From: a virus
Direction: 5' to 3' (one strand)
DNA length: 30,611 bases
Virus record (IMG/VR): IMGVR_UViG_3300021137_000063
Coordinates: 1-30,611 of that record
Of this stretch, positions 10,401 through 17,801 are shown in pieces. The notes beneath the pieces were generated by a model, which saw only the letters and a list, made by a program, of their open reading frames with translations, ran no database searches and was not told where the DNA came from. Position 1 is the first letter of the stretch. Each line of letters opens with the position of its first letter. Position numbers and translations under genes: made by a program.

Positions 10401-11727
10401 CGTATTTAACGACATACCCTGCTGTGGTCTGGTTATTGAATACACCAGTATCCCCAACAGCAGTTAGACTGTATAAATTAAATAATGGCAATTGATATTT
10501 AGTTAGACGACGCTGCCCCTGTAGTTTAAATTGGTATAAATCTCGATGCTGAGCAAGCGGTAACGCAGCACCTGTAGATGGAGTAAATGACGTAAACCCT
10601 GGCGCAAGATACACCAATTTTCGAGAAAGTGGACGGAATTCTTCTAAGCTGCAGTGTGCTCCAATATATGCAGTTAACGGCACAGACCCCAACGAGGCAA
10701 CTGGGACATCGATCTCAATTCCATACTGACCGAGTGTAGTATTTTCAACCTCAACAAAATCCGTAATCTGCTGATACTGGTCGCCTTGTAGCACAATGAT
10801 ATTGTTTTGATCGCGGAGATACTGACGAACATACCCGTCCGATTCGAATCGGTATCTAACCATCTGTGTAGCAACATTCGTCGATTGGTATACGCCAGTG
10901 GCTAACGTCGACGGTAGCATTAGGGGAGTAGTAGTGCCGTCTAAGTGATATTGAATTCCGCCAGTTGGTACTAGGGATTCAGATTGAAGTTGCCAATTAA
11001 TATCAGCAAGTTCCGAAAATCCACTAACTGGAATATAAGTCGGTGACATCCACTCGGGTTGATCTGTAGTATCAACGTACTCCCCCAGAAGTGGGTTAAG
11101 TTTCTTCCAAGTACGTTCTACAGTATACCAACGACATAATTCAATATCATCGAATTCGAGAATGGGGAGTTGAGCTTGTTTAGCAAATGCTAAGTTTCCA
11201 CCGAGCACTGCTTTATGAACCCACTTGTTAGAACTTGACCAATCATTAAATGCAGTTGGGTGCTTAGCTATCGTGACGTAATCAGGTTGCTCGATCGTAT
11301 CGACAGCGTTAACCCAGTAGTAGTTCGAATAATTCACGAACATGTCCGGATTTATTGGCGGAGAGAAATCAAACGCAGAAGTGGGTCCCCACTGTGGATA
11401 TTTTGTCGGATCTACTCCAGTAAACGCCAATTTACGTAAGATGTCGTTCCAATCCATAGTGAATTTTTCATCACCCTGTTCTCTGTAGAATACTGGATAT
11501 AATTGATATGCTTGACGAATCGCAGTAGATTCTTGAATAGCTCCAGCAAGTGGGGTTTTAGTAAATCCAATAGTCCCAGCCGAATTCGAGAGGTTAGCTT
11601 TAGATAACCAGCGTTGAAACAGGGTAGATAAGAGGCTGTAAGACGCTTCTGATTGATTAACAGCTGGAAGGAGACTGTTAAGTTGGATTGAAGCATTAGC
11701 GTAGTCTGTTCCGTACTGTTCGAACAT
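4486..11727 (-). CDS. Giant virion structural protein, likely baseplate wedge (gp7 position)
   Basis: A single 2413-residue frame, by far the largest gene here. The N-terminus carries a block typical of very large myovirus structural proteins: FDFSPPINPDMFVNYSNYYWV near residue 119, followed by PDYVTI and WSSSNKWVHK. Near residue 1640 there is FQFWQQMIREKGTKGSVAAF, another block I associate with that group. It follows the gp25- and gp6-like genes in the order 25-6-(7) known for T4-type wedges, where T4 gp7 has about 1030 residues, so it may be the gp7 counterpart, more than doubled in size. No enzyme motif was noticed. The leader lacks a clear ribosome site but contains a late promoter inside a palindrome. 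Homology to gp7 is inferred from position only; membership of the large structural family is firmer. Confidence 0.75.
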   Translation of the reverse strand: MFEQYGTDYANASIQLNSLLPAVNQSEASYSLLSTLFQRWLSKANLSNSAGTIGFTKTPLAGAIQESTAIRQAYQLYPVFYREQGDEKFTMDWNDILRKLAFTGVDPTKYPQWGPTSAFDFSPPINPDMFVNYSNYYWVNAVDTIEQPDYVTIAKHPTAFNDWSSSNKWVHKAVLGGNLAFAKQAQLPILEFDDIELCRWYTVERTWKKLNPLLGEYVDTTDQPEWMSPTYIPVSGFSELADINWQLQSESLVPTGGIQYHLDGTTTPLMLPSTLATGVYQSTNVATQMVRYRFESDGYVRQYLRDQNNIIVLQGDQYQQITDFVEVENTTLGQYGIEIDVPVASLGSVPLTAYIGAHCSLEEFRPLSRKLVYLAPGFTSFTPSTGAALPLAQHRDLYQFKLQGQRRLTKYQLPLFNLYSLTAVGDTGVFNNQTTAGYVVKYAQDSAQSIDAVLGQRVVTNSVDLPFVLDLVSPTGALLSYRSNSPIADEHFTVWKTRSTHIPSYVDATRTPQSDFTIPGGWEPSRLLTDNPLRETRSTFTFSQVINHFQNLADNLPGTIRISDDGGNYLMSSAIADNLSIPSLANFIASELYTFRLQLEQQIKIQLLNTPNLAVTAVADIPQLVYNSLRTATLHAGGADSVYSDTLSYDANDDLGYPSFPLTFGILGLCTLSAISVESDRKLNHASIVTHDGSRYNITISPTATVGMETALSTSIAVGSIFPTPLTNYCVWRKNPALTYRFECYYFSTSTPTAPIAGRTWFNPGNLNASPPVPPTASVWTGAYWHGIVVSTLWVLFDVSSLILEVFALQEREIAALIRTRSLSIIDVAPTASTQYDAIIASSYASFAYQYSQATNTQLTSRLLSAPSATDPFTWYYGNVQLVNINWGSIDSQQWANSVFELYTNLYNTPIPHKQPWKLQGQIDKPIWWDSEYLDVSGTRYWSTTMWSNIANGIVPYTKLLEDNTVGTGNPHQLVAPAVIPVNTSGVTIGGYAPDDLLPPYLDTTTYPALLDYSVTNGVNIVLISAANSINPTEYLGAYSIFPTTLSQGSFIENIWKTNETSISRGLVAAYQVDPLVVVTKLTNRNRRMLAGLSVNARTNDVAKNTDPLHGENGIVDTTIFAALTFLARHNNFSSHNNSPLYAWKSWSTRLAYQTNSLIVPQTLKVYQDCYDLNEYSVVLKKSENVRKIRFSNIIVTLNSIDSTITSTGRGENWIFNLTCSESDPTVRQKYNSLQQGFVWNAATLAFDIADVADTQLRWFDGEQLQIVNPPPSILINSFYISRANGVIRLYNTAIDAVAGTNPIDFGNLLIGVIQFRTVKATFTAGNLNWETVEVDRRSSQSFNFAESILVTGVQPLIDFIVGYVEYMQDDGIVINAGETPAFDPDTNAVISWQQQITKAIDRIFTSNGLSALGYKPIFIPNSDGVLKPIATDRTLISIPFVEINPYRNAIYFHTPDGVICDFEHTPYVNEFTSKAALFDDTASPIVAAELVPLRTDRITAVVFNDAQPPRPVNIGQDVSRRIAFGEISLDFYEHVLVFDQQTSNGLTIFDRFFNLQKTLLNLEFQKSVDFYYRPVMGGFSVTQAGTLPNFETTADYQRNDYNVANSNELIQSTIDSRQMLGKLPLSYFQDIPVTSKTEFQFWQQMIREKGTKGSVAAFTRHKLYDQAKYDEFWAWKLGTFGAVDTRKQIEMAFQLGDVLYQANTFLFSDTALPSGTTSYHYANITPLDQSRWIDFPNYLDQVGQNGPVFGQNVQESVAIPLLIATQFLHFNLTGDKFTAMAGTVDITDRIVNHNTIDVSAIDTPATIEITSYLPAYNEISPVRVIDATTKLVTNTLPIWDPANSLHSNAIAQFDYVVASNPALYNRTMINVSPSPWGINQVGQYMLDSSSLVYKPYFDDKIFSLDARILNWGQLADGFTATAYQWIENTTAPTISSKDGPLTRHVLKTRPYVECTLTASTFTATSVPFVNNGTVILYKRPSVTIPTPNLDTILGVEYTIQNISGNTFSLVENGVTLTVPTGAETDLLFVTSGWNDAVVTELDPLSYAFSVCEFPINATTFQLPWTNDSTQSNFVIQDLTSSAVVVNVNGSSTPFSVTNTGLLSLFTASGTPLLSLRPVDIVTVYYSQQSMSATGIPMLSDPTLTYVDIDVPYTEYTQIVNQLSVTSYYYWASIPTLVNNPNKPLPLLTTVAQLTQPQSGDYMVIHTDRQLLTLWGLYGTHQLDKKALAIDLDKTMRDKYFASSAIKPSNEQWVLFREFQEGYPAAPIWNAVAATVIGTRVINPTSTIIVPSPDRVAYDYLYDTTLSYGTGQMQTLISPVRAQELFTNFFSVANPLVDSTLYVLLTGTEWMALLTKHKYADALTFVYANLPPTLLNSFIFVILREGLYSGYQYDGLFKTSYVALQTSQKVVVG

Positions 11728-11740
11728 AAGTGGTGGAGTG

Positions 11741-11775
11741 AGCTTGGTGTAGGGTATTTAGTACTACACCAAGCT
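11741..11775. repeat. Perfect 12-bp inverted repeat with late promoter in loop
   Basis: AGCTTGGTGTAG (11741-11752) and CTACACCAAGCT (11764-11775) are exact reverse complements around the 11-base loop GGTATTTAGTA. The element begins 4 bases past the gp6-like stop (in the direction of transcription) and ends 13 bases before the giant gene's ATG. There is no T-tract on either side, so it is not a standard terminator. Confidence 0.9.
11755..11761 (-). promoter_or_regulatory. Late promoter motif CTAAATA before giant gene
   Basis: Minus-strand CTAAATACC lies 27 bases before the ATG at 11727, wholly inside the loop of the 12-bp inverted repeat. Spacing and sequence match the other late-type sites. 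Confidence 0.6.
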
Positions 11776-11779
11776 GATG

Positions 11780-14527
11780 CTACTGCCGCAAATTGGTTGA
11801 GGTGAGTTGAGTGACAATTTGGATGTCAGAGATTGACACGTCAGCTACGAATATTTCATCTGGCGCAGCTGTAAGTTCGTACAAATCACCGAACTGGTAT
11901 CCAGGGTATAACGGGATTAACAGTATCGACCCAAGAGCGTATCGGCTGTTATTCTGCAAATACGCACTCAGATTAGAAAAGTACAATGTATCACCAAATT
12001 GAATGTTTGAGATGTCGAAATATTGCCGAACCAACGTTACAACATCCTGTTTAACGACATCGGCGGATACTTGGGAACCTGGGGCAAGGACAAGTTGAAT
12101 CTGAGCGCGCAGAGTTGGATCACTATTTGGACCAAACAACACTTTAAATTTACCCGGACGGAGTACCAATTCGTCCGACATCATTGCATTCTGCATATAT
12201 TTTGAATATGCGGTAGACAATTGCAGTACAGAAGGAAGAGTAGGGCGAGCAATTCCACCAGTTTGTAACCAATTAAGAAAGTCCGAGTAGTATTGCTTTG
12301 TTATAACATAAAGATCAGTAATGTTGGTTCTAGCTGGATTAATTAGCTCAAATTGATCAGTAAAATGCTGCCACAGAAAGTTTAAACCAGTTCGACCCCG
12401 TTTGTGAGTGGTAACACCTGATACTGGATCTACGAATGGTATCAAATCCATTGGACCTATTAACGAATTAATAACATTAATCGCATTCAAGTTTAAACCG
12501 GTATCTACTAACTCAATTCGCGACAAATCGACACTAGCTTGGTATGGAATAGATTGCTGAAGTTGCAAATTATTCGATACCCGGAGTGCAATGTCAGATG
12601 GCAACATTGTAGAAATCGTAGGAGTAACAGTATTCACATTCGCTTGTAGGATAGTAATCAAGTCATTTGTTGGATTAGCAGTATCGTAGTCAATGCCAGT
12701 TACTGATGAATATTGCCAGAAGCGAGTCGATGCGCTCGATAATATAAGCCGGTTCGTATTGATCGTTATTGCCCACCCAGGGGTTGACGATAGTAGTGAA
12801 ATCGAGATATCTGGAGCATATGCTGGCTGATTAGCTACTGTCCAGCCAGCAGTTGGAGTGGATCCCCAAGTTAATCCAACTACGCTACCATACGACTGTT
12901 TCTGCAATGCAACAACAATATCCGTTTGTTCCGTCGGTAAAAAATACGTGCGAATTGTTGGCGATACCCCACGTTGAGCAATGTATGTCCACATTTCCGG
13001 ATAGACCAACATCTGAGTTAAGTTTTGTAATACAAATGACACAAACGATATAGATCCATTCGTATTAATAACTTCGGTCGTTTTTACAGCAGTATCGAGA
13101 TACAATACACCATCATTACTGAATATTTTAATATTTTCATAGCTTTCGCTGCCATCATACCAACTACTATATTTGGAGTGACCAGCAAAGGTACGATTAA
13201 CTGCTTTAAGTTTCGCAATCGAGGGATCTTGTAGAAGATAATTTTGATGATCCTGCGCATTAACCATTCGATCTTGTGTATAGAACACGCCAGGAACAGC
13301 TTGCTTTAATTGGTCGAGAGTTTCGGCGGCCGAACTAGTAGTGATCGGATTCTGTAGAGTGAACGTGCACGTCAGTGTTTGATTATTACCATACACGTCG
13401 AGGTATCCAACTGTAAATTGTTGGTTAGTAATCGAGCTAACAGGGATGGAGTTATTGAGTTCGAGACTAGTTCTGTACCAAATTTGAAAAGTGCCGTTAG
13501 GGATCGTTGCGTAATTCCCATCACCGAACACTAGAGATACTGCATCATTATCTAACGACACTACTTGGAATATGGTCGGAACAGCAGATTGATTGTATGC
13601 GACATTATCAACCTGAGACCAATTAGTTAAGTAAGTTCCGGCAGCATCGACAGTGTTTAACCAAATATCTGTATCGTTGATACCACTTGCGTTAATAGGT
13701 TGTGTCAGATTAACAATGCTACCGTCAAATGATATTGGAGTACTAGCTAAACTTCCCTGTTTTGTCAAGAACATGTATCCAGACGTAGGAGAAGAATCTC
13801 CGTAACCGTCATTAGCGTATAACACATCAATCGGACGATCGCCAGTTGGTGGTAATTCAGAGATTGAGTTAGTACCAAATTGAGTGCCAACTAACTCCAT
13901 AGGAACGGACAGACCGTTGACTTGAGTTGTGTATGGATACACGCCTTTCGATAGGGATTTTGTATTCATAACATACCGTTCGAATGCAACATTTTCAACT
14001 TGAGTTTTATCTGAGTCTGAAAATACTCCAGTAGAAGTATTCAAGATTCGTCTCATTACTAGATCAAACTGAGATTTCCAACGAACGTTCGTTGGATCGG
14101 TCCACTTGATTACACGACGTGCTAGATTAGATCCGTCTGAGTCAATGATAGATTCGGATGTAGTCACAGATGTAATTTTTACCAATCCTATAGCTGCTGT
14201 GCGACGAGAAGGTGCATACCCAAGCATGTTCGCAATCTGAAGCGCACTAGATTTAGCTGTAACAGATGATAAAATCTGCTCCTGAGTATTGATGTCTGTC
14301 CGATATGCATATAATTCACCCACATACGCAAATAACTCAATTAGTGCTAGCAATTCATCCGTTTCGGTCAAATTATTGAAACTTTCAGGATGGTATGTAC
14401 GCAAATAGTTGATTAACGAGAGCTTAATTCCATTGAAGTCAAATGCTTTGTAATTGATCGCTTTGTTGAGCTGAGTGTATTGGTTTATCCATTGCTCTGC
14501 AAAGTTGGTTGATGGTGGATTAATCAT
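11780..14527 (-). CDS. Baseplate wedge protein, gp6-like
   Basis: A 915-residue protein whose N-terminus follows the gp6 / phage P2 J-like pattern: a short amphipathic start, then FDFNGIKLSLINYLRTYHPE (about 49-68), LLALIELFAYVGELYAYRTD (about 83-102) and ALQIANMLGYAPSRRTAAIG (about 119-138). In T4, gp6 dimers link the wedges into the ring that holds the baseplate together. It is longer than T4 gp6 (about 660 residues), with the extra length in the middle and C-terminal part. It follows the gp25-like gene by 25 bases, which contain an ATAAATA late motif. Its TAG stop is followed at once by the large palindrome. The leader shows no good ribosome site. Confidence 0.9.
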   Translation of the reverse strand: MINPPSTNFAEQWINQYTQLNKAINYKAFDFNGIKLSLINYLRTYHPESFNNLTETDELLALIELFAYVGELYAYRTDINTQEQILSSVTAKSSALQIANMLGYAPSRRTAAIGLVKITSVTTSESIIDSDGSNLARRVIKWTDPTNVRWKSQFDLVMRRILNTSTGVFSDSDKTQVENVAFERYVMNTKSLSKGVYPYTTQVNGLSVPMELVGTQFGTNSISELPPTGDRPIDVLYANDGYGDSSPTSGYMFLTKQGSLASTPISFDGSIVNLTQPINASGINDTDIWLNTVDAAGTYLTNWSQVDNVAYNQSAVPTIFQVVSLDNDAVSLVFGDGNYATIPNGTFQIWYRTSLELNNSIPVSSITNQQFTVGYLDVYGNNQTLTCTFTLQNPITTSSAAETLDQLKQAVPGVFYTQDRMVNAQDHQNYLLQDPSIAKLKAVNRTFAGHSKYSSWYDGSESYENIKIFSNDGVLYLDTAVKTTEVINTNGSISFVSFVLQNLTQMLVYPEMWTYIAQRGVSPTIRTYFLPTEQTDIVVALQKQSYGSVVGLTWGSTPTAGWTVANQPAYAPDISISLLSSTPGWAITINTNRLILSSASTRFWQYSSVTGIDYDTANPTNDLITILQANVNTVTPTISTMLPSDIALRVSNNLQLQQSIPYQASVDLSRIELVDTGLNLNAINVINSLIGPMDLIPFVDPVSGVTTHKRGRTGLNFLWQHFTDQFELINPARTNITDLYVITKQYYSDFLNWLQTGGIARPTLPSVLQLSTAYSKYMQNAMMSDELVLRPGKFKVLFGPNSDPTLRAQIQLVLAPGSQVSADVVKQDVVTLVRQYFDISNIQFGDTLYFSNLSAYLQNNSRYALGSILLIPLYPGYQFGDLYELTAAPDEIFVADVSISDIQIVTQLTSTNLRQ

Positions 14528-14549
14528 TGTATGTGGTGCACTTAGTGGC

Positions 14550-14556
14550 TATTTAT
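14550..14556 (-). promoter_or_regulatory. Late promoter motif ATAAATA before gp6-like gene
   Basis: Minus-strand ATAAATAGC overlaps the TAA stop of the gp25-like gene and lies 22 bases before the gp6-like ATG. The leader between also holds a small palindrome, CACTAAGTG (14539-14547). Confidence 0.5.
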
Positions 14557-14921
14557 TGGAACGACAGATTTAAAATAAACGGCTCGGTGACATTTAGTTC
14601 AACGTAATGTAGATCTGCTTGTGCTAGAATTAAGCTGTTTTCGGGGACTGGAGTAACCAGTAGACTTTTAAGTAGTACTCTCGGATCTGATGCAAATACG
14701 TACGTTAAATCTTCAGTAATAACATCAACAGCACGCTGATCGATCTGTTCAAACAACAATCCAGGGATACGAGTGCCAAATGTGGTCATATTAAGCCTTT
14801 CGCCACGTGAAGTGTAGATGTGAGTCAATAGGTTTAATTTGACTAGATCCAAATCAGTTATTTTGGTGGTACCAGTAGATTGGTACTGGTGGAGGGAAAA
14901 CCCTCGATATAACGCACGCAT
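14553..14921 (-). CDS. Baseplate wedge protein, gp25-like
   Basis: A 122-residue protein of the gp25 family, close in length to T4 gp25 (about 130). The diagnostic part is the central segment GERLNMTTFGTRIPGLLFEQ (about 56-75), where gp25-type proteins have a conserved GER...FG(S/T) followed by a LLFE-type helix. The N-terminus starts with DLDLVKLNLLTHIYT-type residues typical of the fold. In contractile tails gp25 sits at the wedge core and helps nucleate the sheath. It is the first gene of the leftward virion operon, with an ATAAATAC late motif 26 bases before its ATG and a gene-free segment upstream. Confidence 0.9.
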   Translation of the reverse strand: MRALYRGFSLHQYQSTGTTKITDLDLVKLNLLTHIYTSRGERLNMTTFGTRIPGLLFEQIDQRAVDVITEDLTYVFASDPRVLLKSLLVTPVPENSLILAQADLHYVELNVTEPFILNLSFQ

Positions 14922-14947
14922 CAGGTAGGTATCCAGATAGTATTACG

Positions 14948-14954
14948 TATTTAT
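14948..14954 (-). promoter_or_regulatory. Late promoter motif ATAAATA at head of baseplate operon
   Basis: Minus-strand ATAAATACG lies 26 bases before the gp25-like ATG, matching the spacing of the plus-strand site before the nucleotidyltransferase. It is the best candidate for the main leftward late promoter. Confidence 0.65.
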
Positions 14955-15511
14955 TCATTTGGTAGACTTCGTCAAGTACTAGCGACATTTCAGCTATTCC
15001 TTTCAGTCATAGCTTCATATCACTCGAACTTACTCTTAGTTAAGCAAGTAATCAGATGGAAACTAAGTGCAGATTAGGTGTAATGAAGGTAGCTTCATCC
15101 CCCCTGACGGGCAATGGGTGCAGTCCGGGCAAAAATTTGCCAGTTGGTAACAAAGTAGAGATAAAGAGATTTGGATAAAGATAGAATACTTGTTGGTTTT
15201 TGCAGTTAAGTTCAGTACATTGCATACTGCTGCATCAGAAAGGTCAGTTGTTCAAACACGGCCTGGGGACAGGTCCGCCACTGTTGCTATCTGAGTTTAC
15301 AGGGTTGTTTGATACGGTTTATGAGCTCATTCTCAAGCTCCTGCAATAGGATATGCTCCTACAATACAGCTGTGTTATTTCACACAGTTTCGTAATCATC
15401 ACCTGAAAGCTGCCTCGCCACTAACGATGTCGCAGACTTCTGGAATGTCCTAATTTTAACAAGTATAAGAAGCAATAAGAAGGTTTGTACGGTACCAACA
15501 AACTGATGATG
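14955..15511. other. Gene-free segment with many inverted repeats; candidate structured RNA
   Basis: No supported protein gene lies here. The segment contains at least eight short inverted repeats: 14992-15014 (AGCTAT/ATAGCT), 15083-15098 (ATGAAG/CTTCAT), 15128-15141 (GGCAAA/TTTGCC), 15213-15229 (CAGTA/TACTG), 15260-15276 (CCTG/CAGG core), 15323-15340 (GAGCT/AGCTC), 15347-15361 (TAGGA/TCCTA) and 15370-15387 (CTGTGT/ACACAG). A weaker one (GTTTGT/ACAAAC) lies just past the nuclease stop at 15483-15503. Flanking genes are both leftward, so a transcript from the minus strand is more likely, but G-U pairing does not settle the strand. I could not match it to tRNA, tmRNA, RNase P RNA, a group I intron or a complete riboswitch. 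Confidence 0.5.
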
Positions 15512-16015
15512 TTATTTAAGTAAGTGGAGTAACGATACCCCAAGTACTAACCACTGATTTCCATCAGCTGCTTGATACTTAGAGTACGCGTTGAGCGTAT
15601 TGGCTGCAACACTATCAAAAGGGATACAAAAATAAGTGCCCTTTTTCGGGGTAAGTTTGAAAAACAAACAAGGAGTCTTATTTTTGAATCTTCCATCATC
15701 GGAAACTTGAGCGAGCCATTTATCGAGAGTACTGTCCGAACGACCTTCCATCACAGCATACGGATTCGGTCCACCAGTTGATGCGTAATTTTTACACTCG
15801 ATCGTGTATCGAAAATTAGCTGGAGTCGTCAAATCTCCAGCTAATGTTAGTTTTGCGTGCTCACTAGCACCAGCTTTTTTAAACGCGTTCGATTTGCCAA
15901 AAAACGCTCCTGACGTAGGAGCTCTGCAAAACTCTTGAGTATCGAGCAGGGTATTTAACATTGATGCTACCTCCCGTTCGAATGAATTTCCCTTAAGTTT
16001 TGCTTTGCTAGTCAT
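15512..16015 (-). CDS. PD-(D/E)XK nuclease, Holliday-junction-resolvase-like
   Basis: A 167-residue protein from the ATG at 16015. The frame stays open upstream to an ATG at 16090, but that stretch lies inside the gp46-like gene, and the conserved part begins right after MTSKAKLKGNSFEREV. The catalytic pattern of the restriction-endonuclease fold is visible: Glu15 in the first helix, Asp61 in LAGD, and Glu73-Cys-Lys75 in TIECKNYAS, with RAPTSGAFFG between. This arrangement is typical of archaeal-type resolvases and related phage nucleases. It sits directly after the gp46/gp47 recombination pair, so cleavage of branched or recombination DNA is a sensible role. The exact substrate cannot be read from the sequence. 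No clear ribosome site. Confidence 0.7.
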   Translation of the reverse strand: MTSKAKLKGNSFEREVASMLNTLLDTQEFCRAPTSGAFFGKSNAFKKAGASEHAKLTLAGDLTTPANFRYTIECKNYASTGGPNPYAVMEGRSDSTLDKWLAQVSDDGRFKNKTPCLFFKLTPKKGTYFCIPFDSVAANTLNAYSKYQAADGNQWLVLGVSLLHLLK

Positions 16016-16037
16016 ATTATGTGCGTATGGTGTGCAT

Positions 16038-17798
16038 CTACTTATCGCTACCAACCTCGACGTATGAAAACCCATCCTTTTGTTTAACAATTAATTGGTT
16101 ATCAAATGCATTTGACAATTCGTCTCGGTGAGTAATCACAAAAATAGCTAATCCCTCATCTCGAGCTTTACGTTTTAACAATCGAGAAGCAGCGGAAATT
16201 CCGTGTGCATCTAACCCAATATCAAGAACCTCGTCAAACAATTGAATATTAATTTTTTGATGAATCTTCTGCAGTAGATCCCCAAACGCTAGGGATAACG
16301 CGAAATTTACACGCGCTTTTTGGCCGTTACTTAACATATTGAACGACAACTCTCTGCCAAATTGTGAAATGTTAGCCGTTAAACTTGGTGTGAATTCTAC
16401 TGTATGTGGCAACCCAAGGTTATCAAGGTAGTACGCCATCCGTTCATTCAGTAGTGGAATATTTTTATGCAATAATGCCTTACGTAGGAACGAATCTTTT
16501 TTTGTTAGCAACTTTAACAGGAATTGCTGATGTTCATTTAAAGTTGCTAACTGATTCACAGTTTCAAATTCTGGAACTACAGGCTGAGCATCAATCAACT
16601 CCTGGAGTGTCTCGGTATGTGGGTTGAGTTGATCCTTTAATTGGGTCAACTTGGTAATTAAGTCCGCGTGTGTTGCTTTTAATTGGACGAGGTGATCAAA
16701 ATCGTTAACTGTAGTTTTCTTTTTCGAATTAGCTATCAAACTATCTAGTGTGCGAATCTCATTATCGCACGCTTGAATTTCAGAGTTTAGGTTAGTTAAC
16801 TGATCACTTGACTTTATTAACTGTTCTTGCACGTGTTGACGTTTCTCTGTTGCTCCGTCAAACTCTTGCTTGCAATATGGACATGTTGAATCAGCGAGAG
16901 CGGTAACTTCGTTTTTTAATTCCTTAACTTGTCTAACAACGGTTGCCACTTTAGATTCATGAATGCGTTTTTCATTGGCAACATCTCGCTTCGTGGCACT
17001 GCACTCAGTAATTACCAAATGGTGTTTTCGCTCTTCGTCGAAATTAACATGCTCGATTAATTCCAAATCTGCATTTAGTGTCGAAATATCGTCAATCCGT
17101 GTTTGCTCCCAACTATCTTTACGCATTTCAGTTTTCCCAACTAGTGTTTTGTGAGAAGTTAGTTGCTTCTCAGCTTGTTCGATTAAACGCTTTTGGGTGA
17201 CTAACTCTGTTTCAGTCAGTTTGATCTGCGCTTTAAGAGCTACAGCCTTCTCTGATAGCAATTGCAGATTGAATAACTGCTCAACCATATCAGTCTGGTT
17301 AGATTCGTAGTGAGAAGTGGTAGGCAAATCGAAAAAACTCTTATTTGTAGCACTGTATACCACAATTCTTGAAAATAATTCGAAATCGATGCCAATCAGC
17401 TCCTGGATCTTCTTATTGATATTGTCATTACCGGCTGGAGTTTTATCTTCACCGTTGAGTAATAGTGCGGCCCCGTTCTCGCGATTGCCTTTGCCGCCTT
17501 TGCGCCAACGTTTTACGATTACGGAATCTCCCTTAACAGAGAACGATACTTCACCGTACATATCAATCTTATTGGTGGTATTGATTAATTCATCCTTATT
17601 GACAGAATCAATCACCTTATCATACAACAACCACGTGAGTGCAAATAGAACAGAGGTTTTTCCCTGTCCGTTCGTTGTTCCGCCATCGTCGTTTTTACCC
17701 GTTAATAAAGTAGTGCCTGGTGATTCGAAATTCACCACCGTATCTACTTTGCCATATGACCGAAAATTACGAAATGAGATTTGTTTGATTTTAAGCAT
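16038..17798 (-). CDS. 46: Recombination exonuclease ATPase subunit, gp46/SbcC/Rad50-like
   Basis: A 586-residue SMC-like ATPase, near T4 gp46 length (560). Motifs run in order: Walker A NGQGKTS (43-49), two coiled-coil arms (about 180-300 and 320-400) meeting at a zinc hook CPYC (306-309), ABC signature LSNGQKARV (489-497), Walker B IQLFDEVLD with Asp522-Glu523, and the His switch VITHRDE (His557). With the gp47-like nuclease encoded just upstream it should form the complex that resects DNA ends for recombination-dependent replication. Its ATG follows the gp47 stop by 3 bases, so the two are likely co-translated. All key residues are present. Confidence 0.95.
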   Translation of the reverse strand: MLKIKQISFRNFRSYGKVDTVVNFESPGTTLLTGKNDDGGTTNGQGKTSVLFALTWLLYDKVIDSVNKDELINTTNKIDMYGEVSFSVKGDSVIVKRWRKGGKGNRENGAALLLNGEDKTPAGNDNINKKIQELIGIDFELFSRIVVYSATNKSFFDLPTTSHYESNQTDMVEQLFNLQLLSEKAVALKAQIKLTETELVTQKRLIEQAEKQLTSHKTLVGKTEMRKDSWEQTRIDDISTLNADLELIEHVNFDEERKHHLVITECSATKRDVANEKRIHESKVATVVRQVKELKNEVTALADSTCPYCKQEFDGATEKRQHVQEQLIKSSDQLTNLNSEIQACDNEIRTLDSLIANSKKKTTVNDFDHLVQLKATHADLITKLTQLKDQLNPHTETLQELIDAQPVVPEFETVNQLATLNEHQQFLLKLLTKKDSFLRKALLHKNIPLLNERMAYYLDNLGLPHTVEFTPSLTANISQFGRELSFNMLSNGQKARVNFALSLAFGDLLQKIHQKINIQLFDEVLDIGLDAHGISAASRLLKRKARDEGLAIFVITHRDELSNAFDNQLIVKQKDGFSYVEVGSDK

Positions 17799-17801
17799 TG
17801 T

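Noticed and set aside
15061-15140. Possible tRNA, tmRNA or RNase P RNA (GTCCGGGC string)
   Set aside because: No cloverleaf with a T-arm GTTCnAnnC, no tag reading frame, and no flanking P4-type sequence.
15256-15285. GGTCCGCCACTGT, resembling part of a cobalamin riboswitch, on the plus strand
   Set aside because: The rest of the consensus (GGTGnAAnTCC before it, B12 box after it) is absent at proper spacing, and the next gene on that strand is far away and in antisense.
14955-15511. Group I intron or homing endonuclease remnant
   Set aside because: No split gene flanks it, no intron core motifs were seen, and no endonuclease frame is present.
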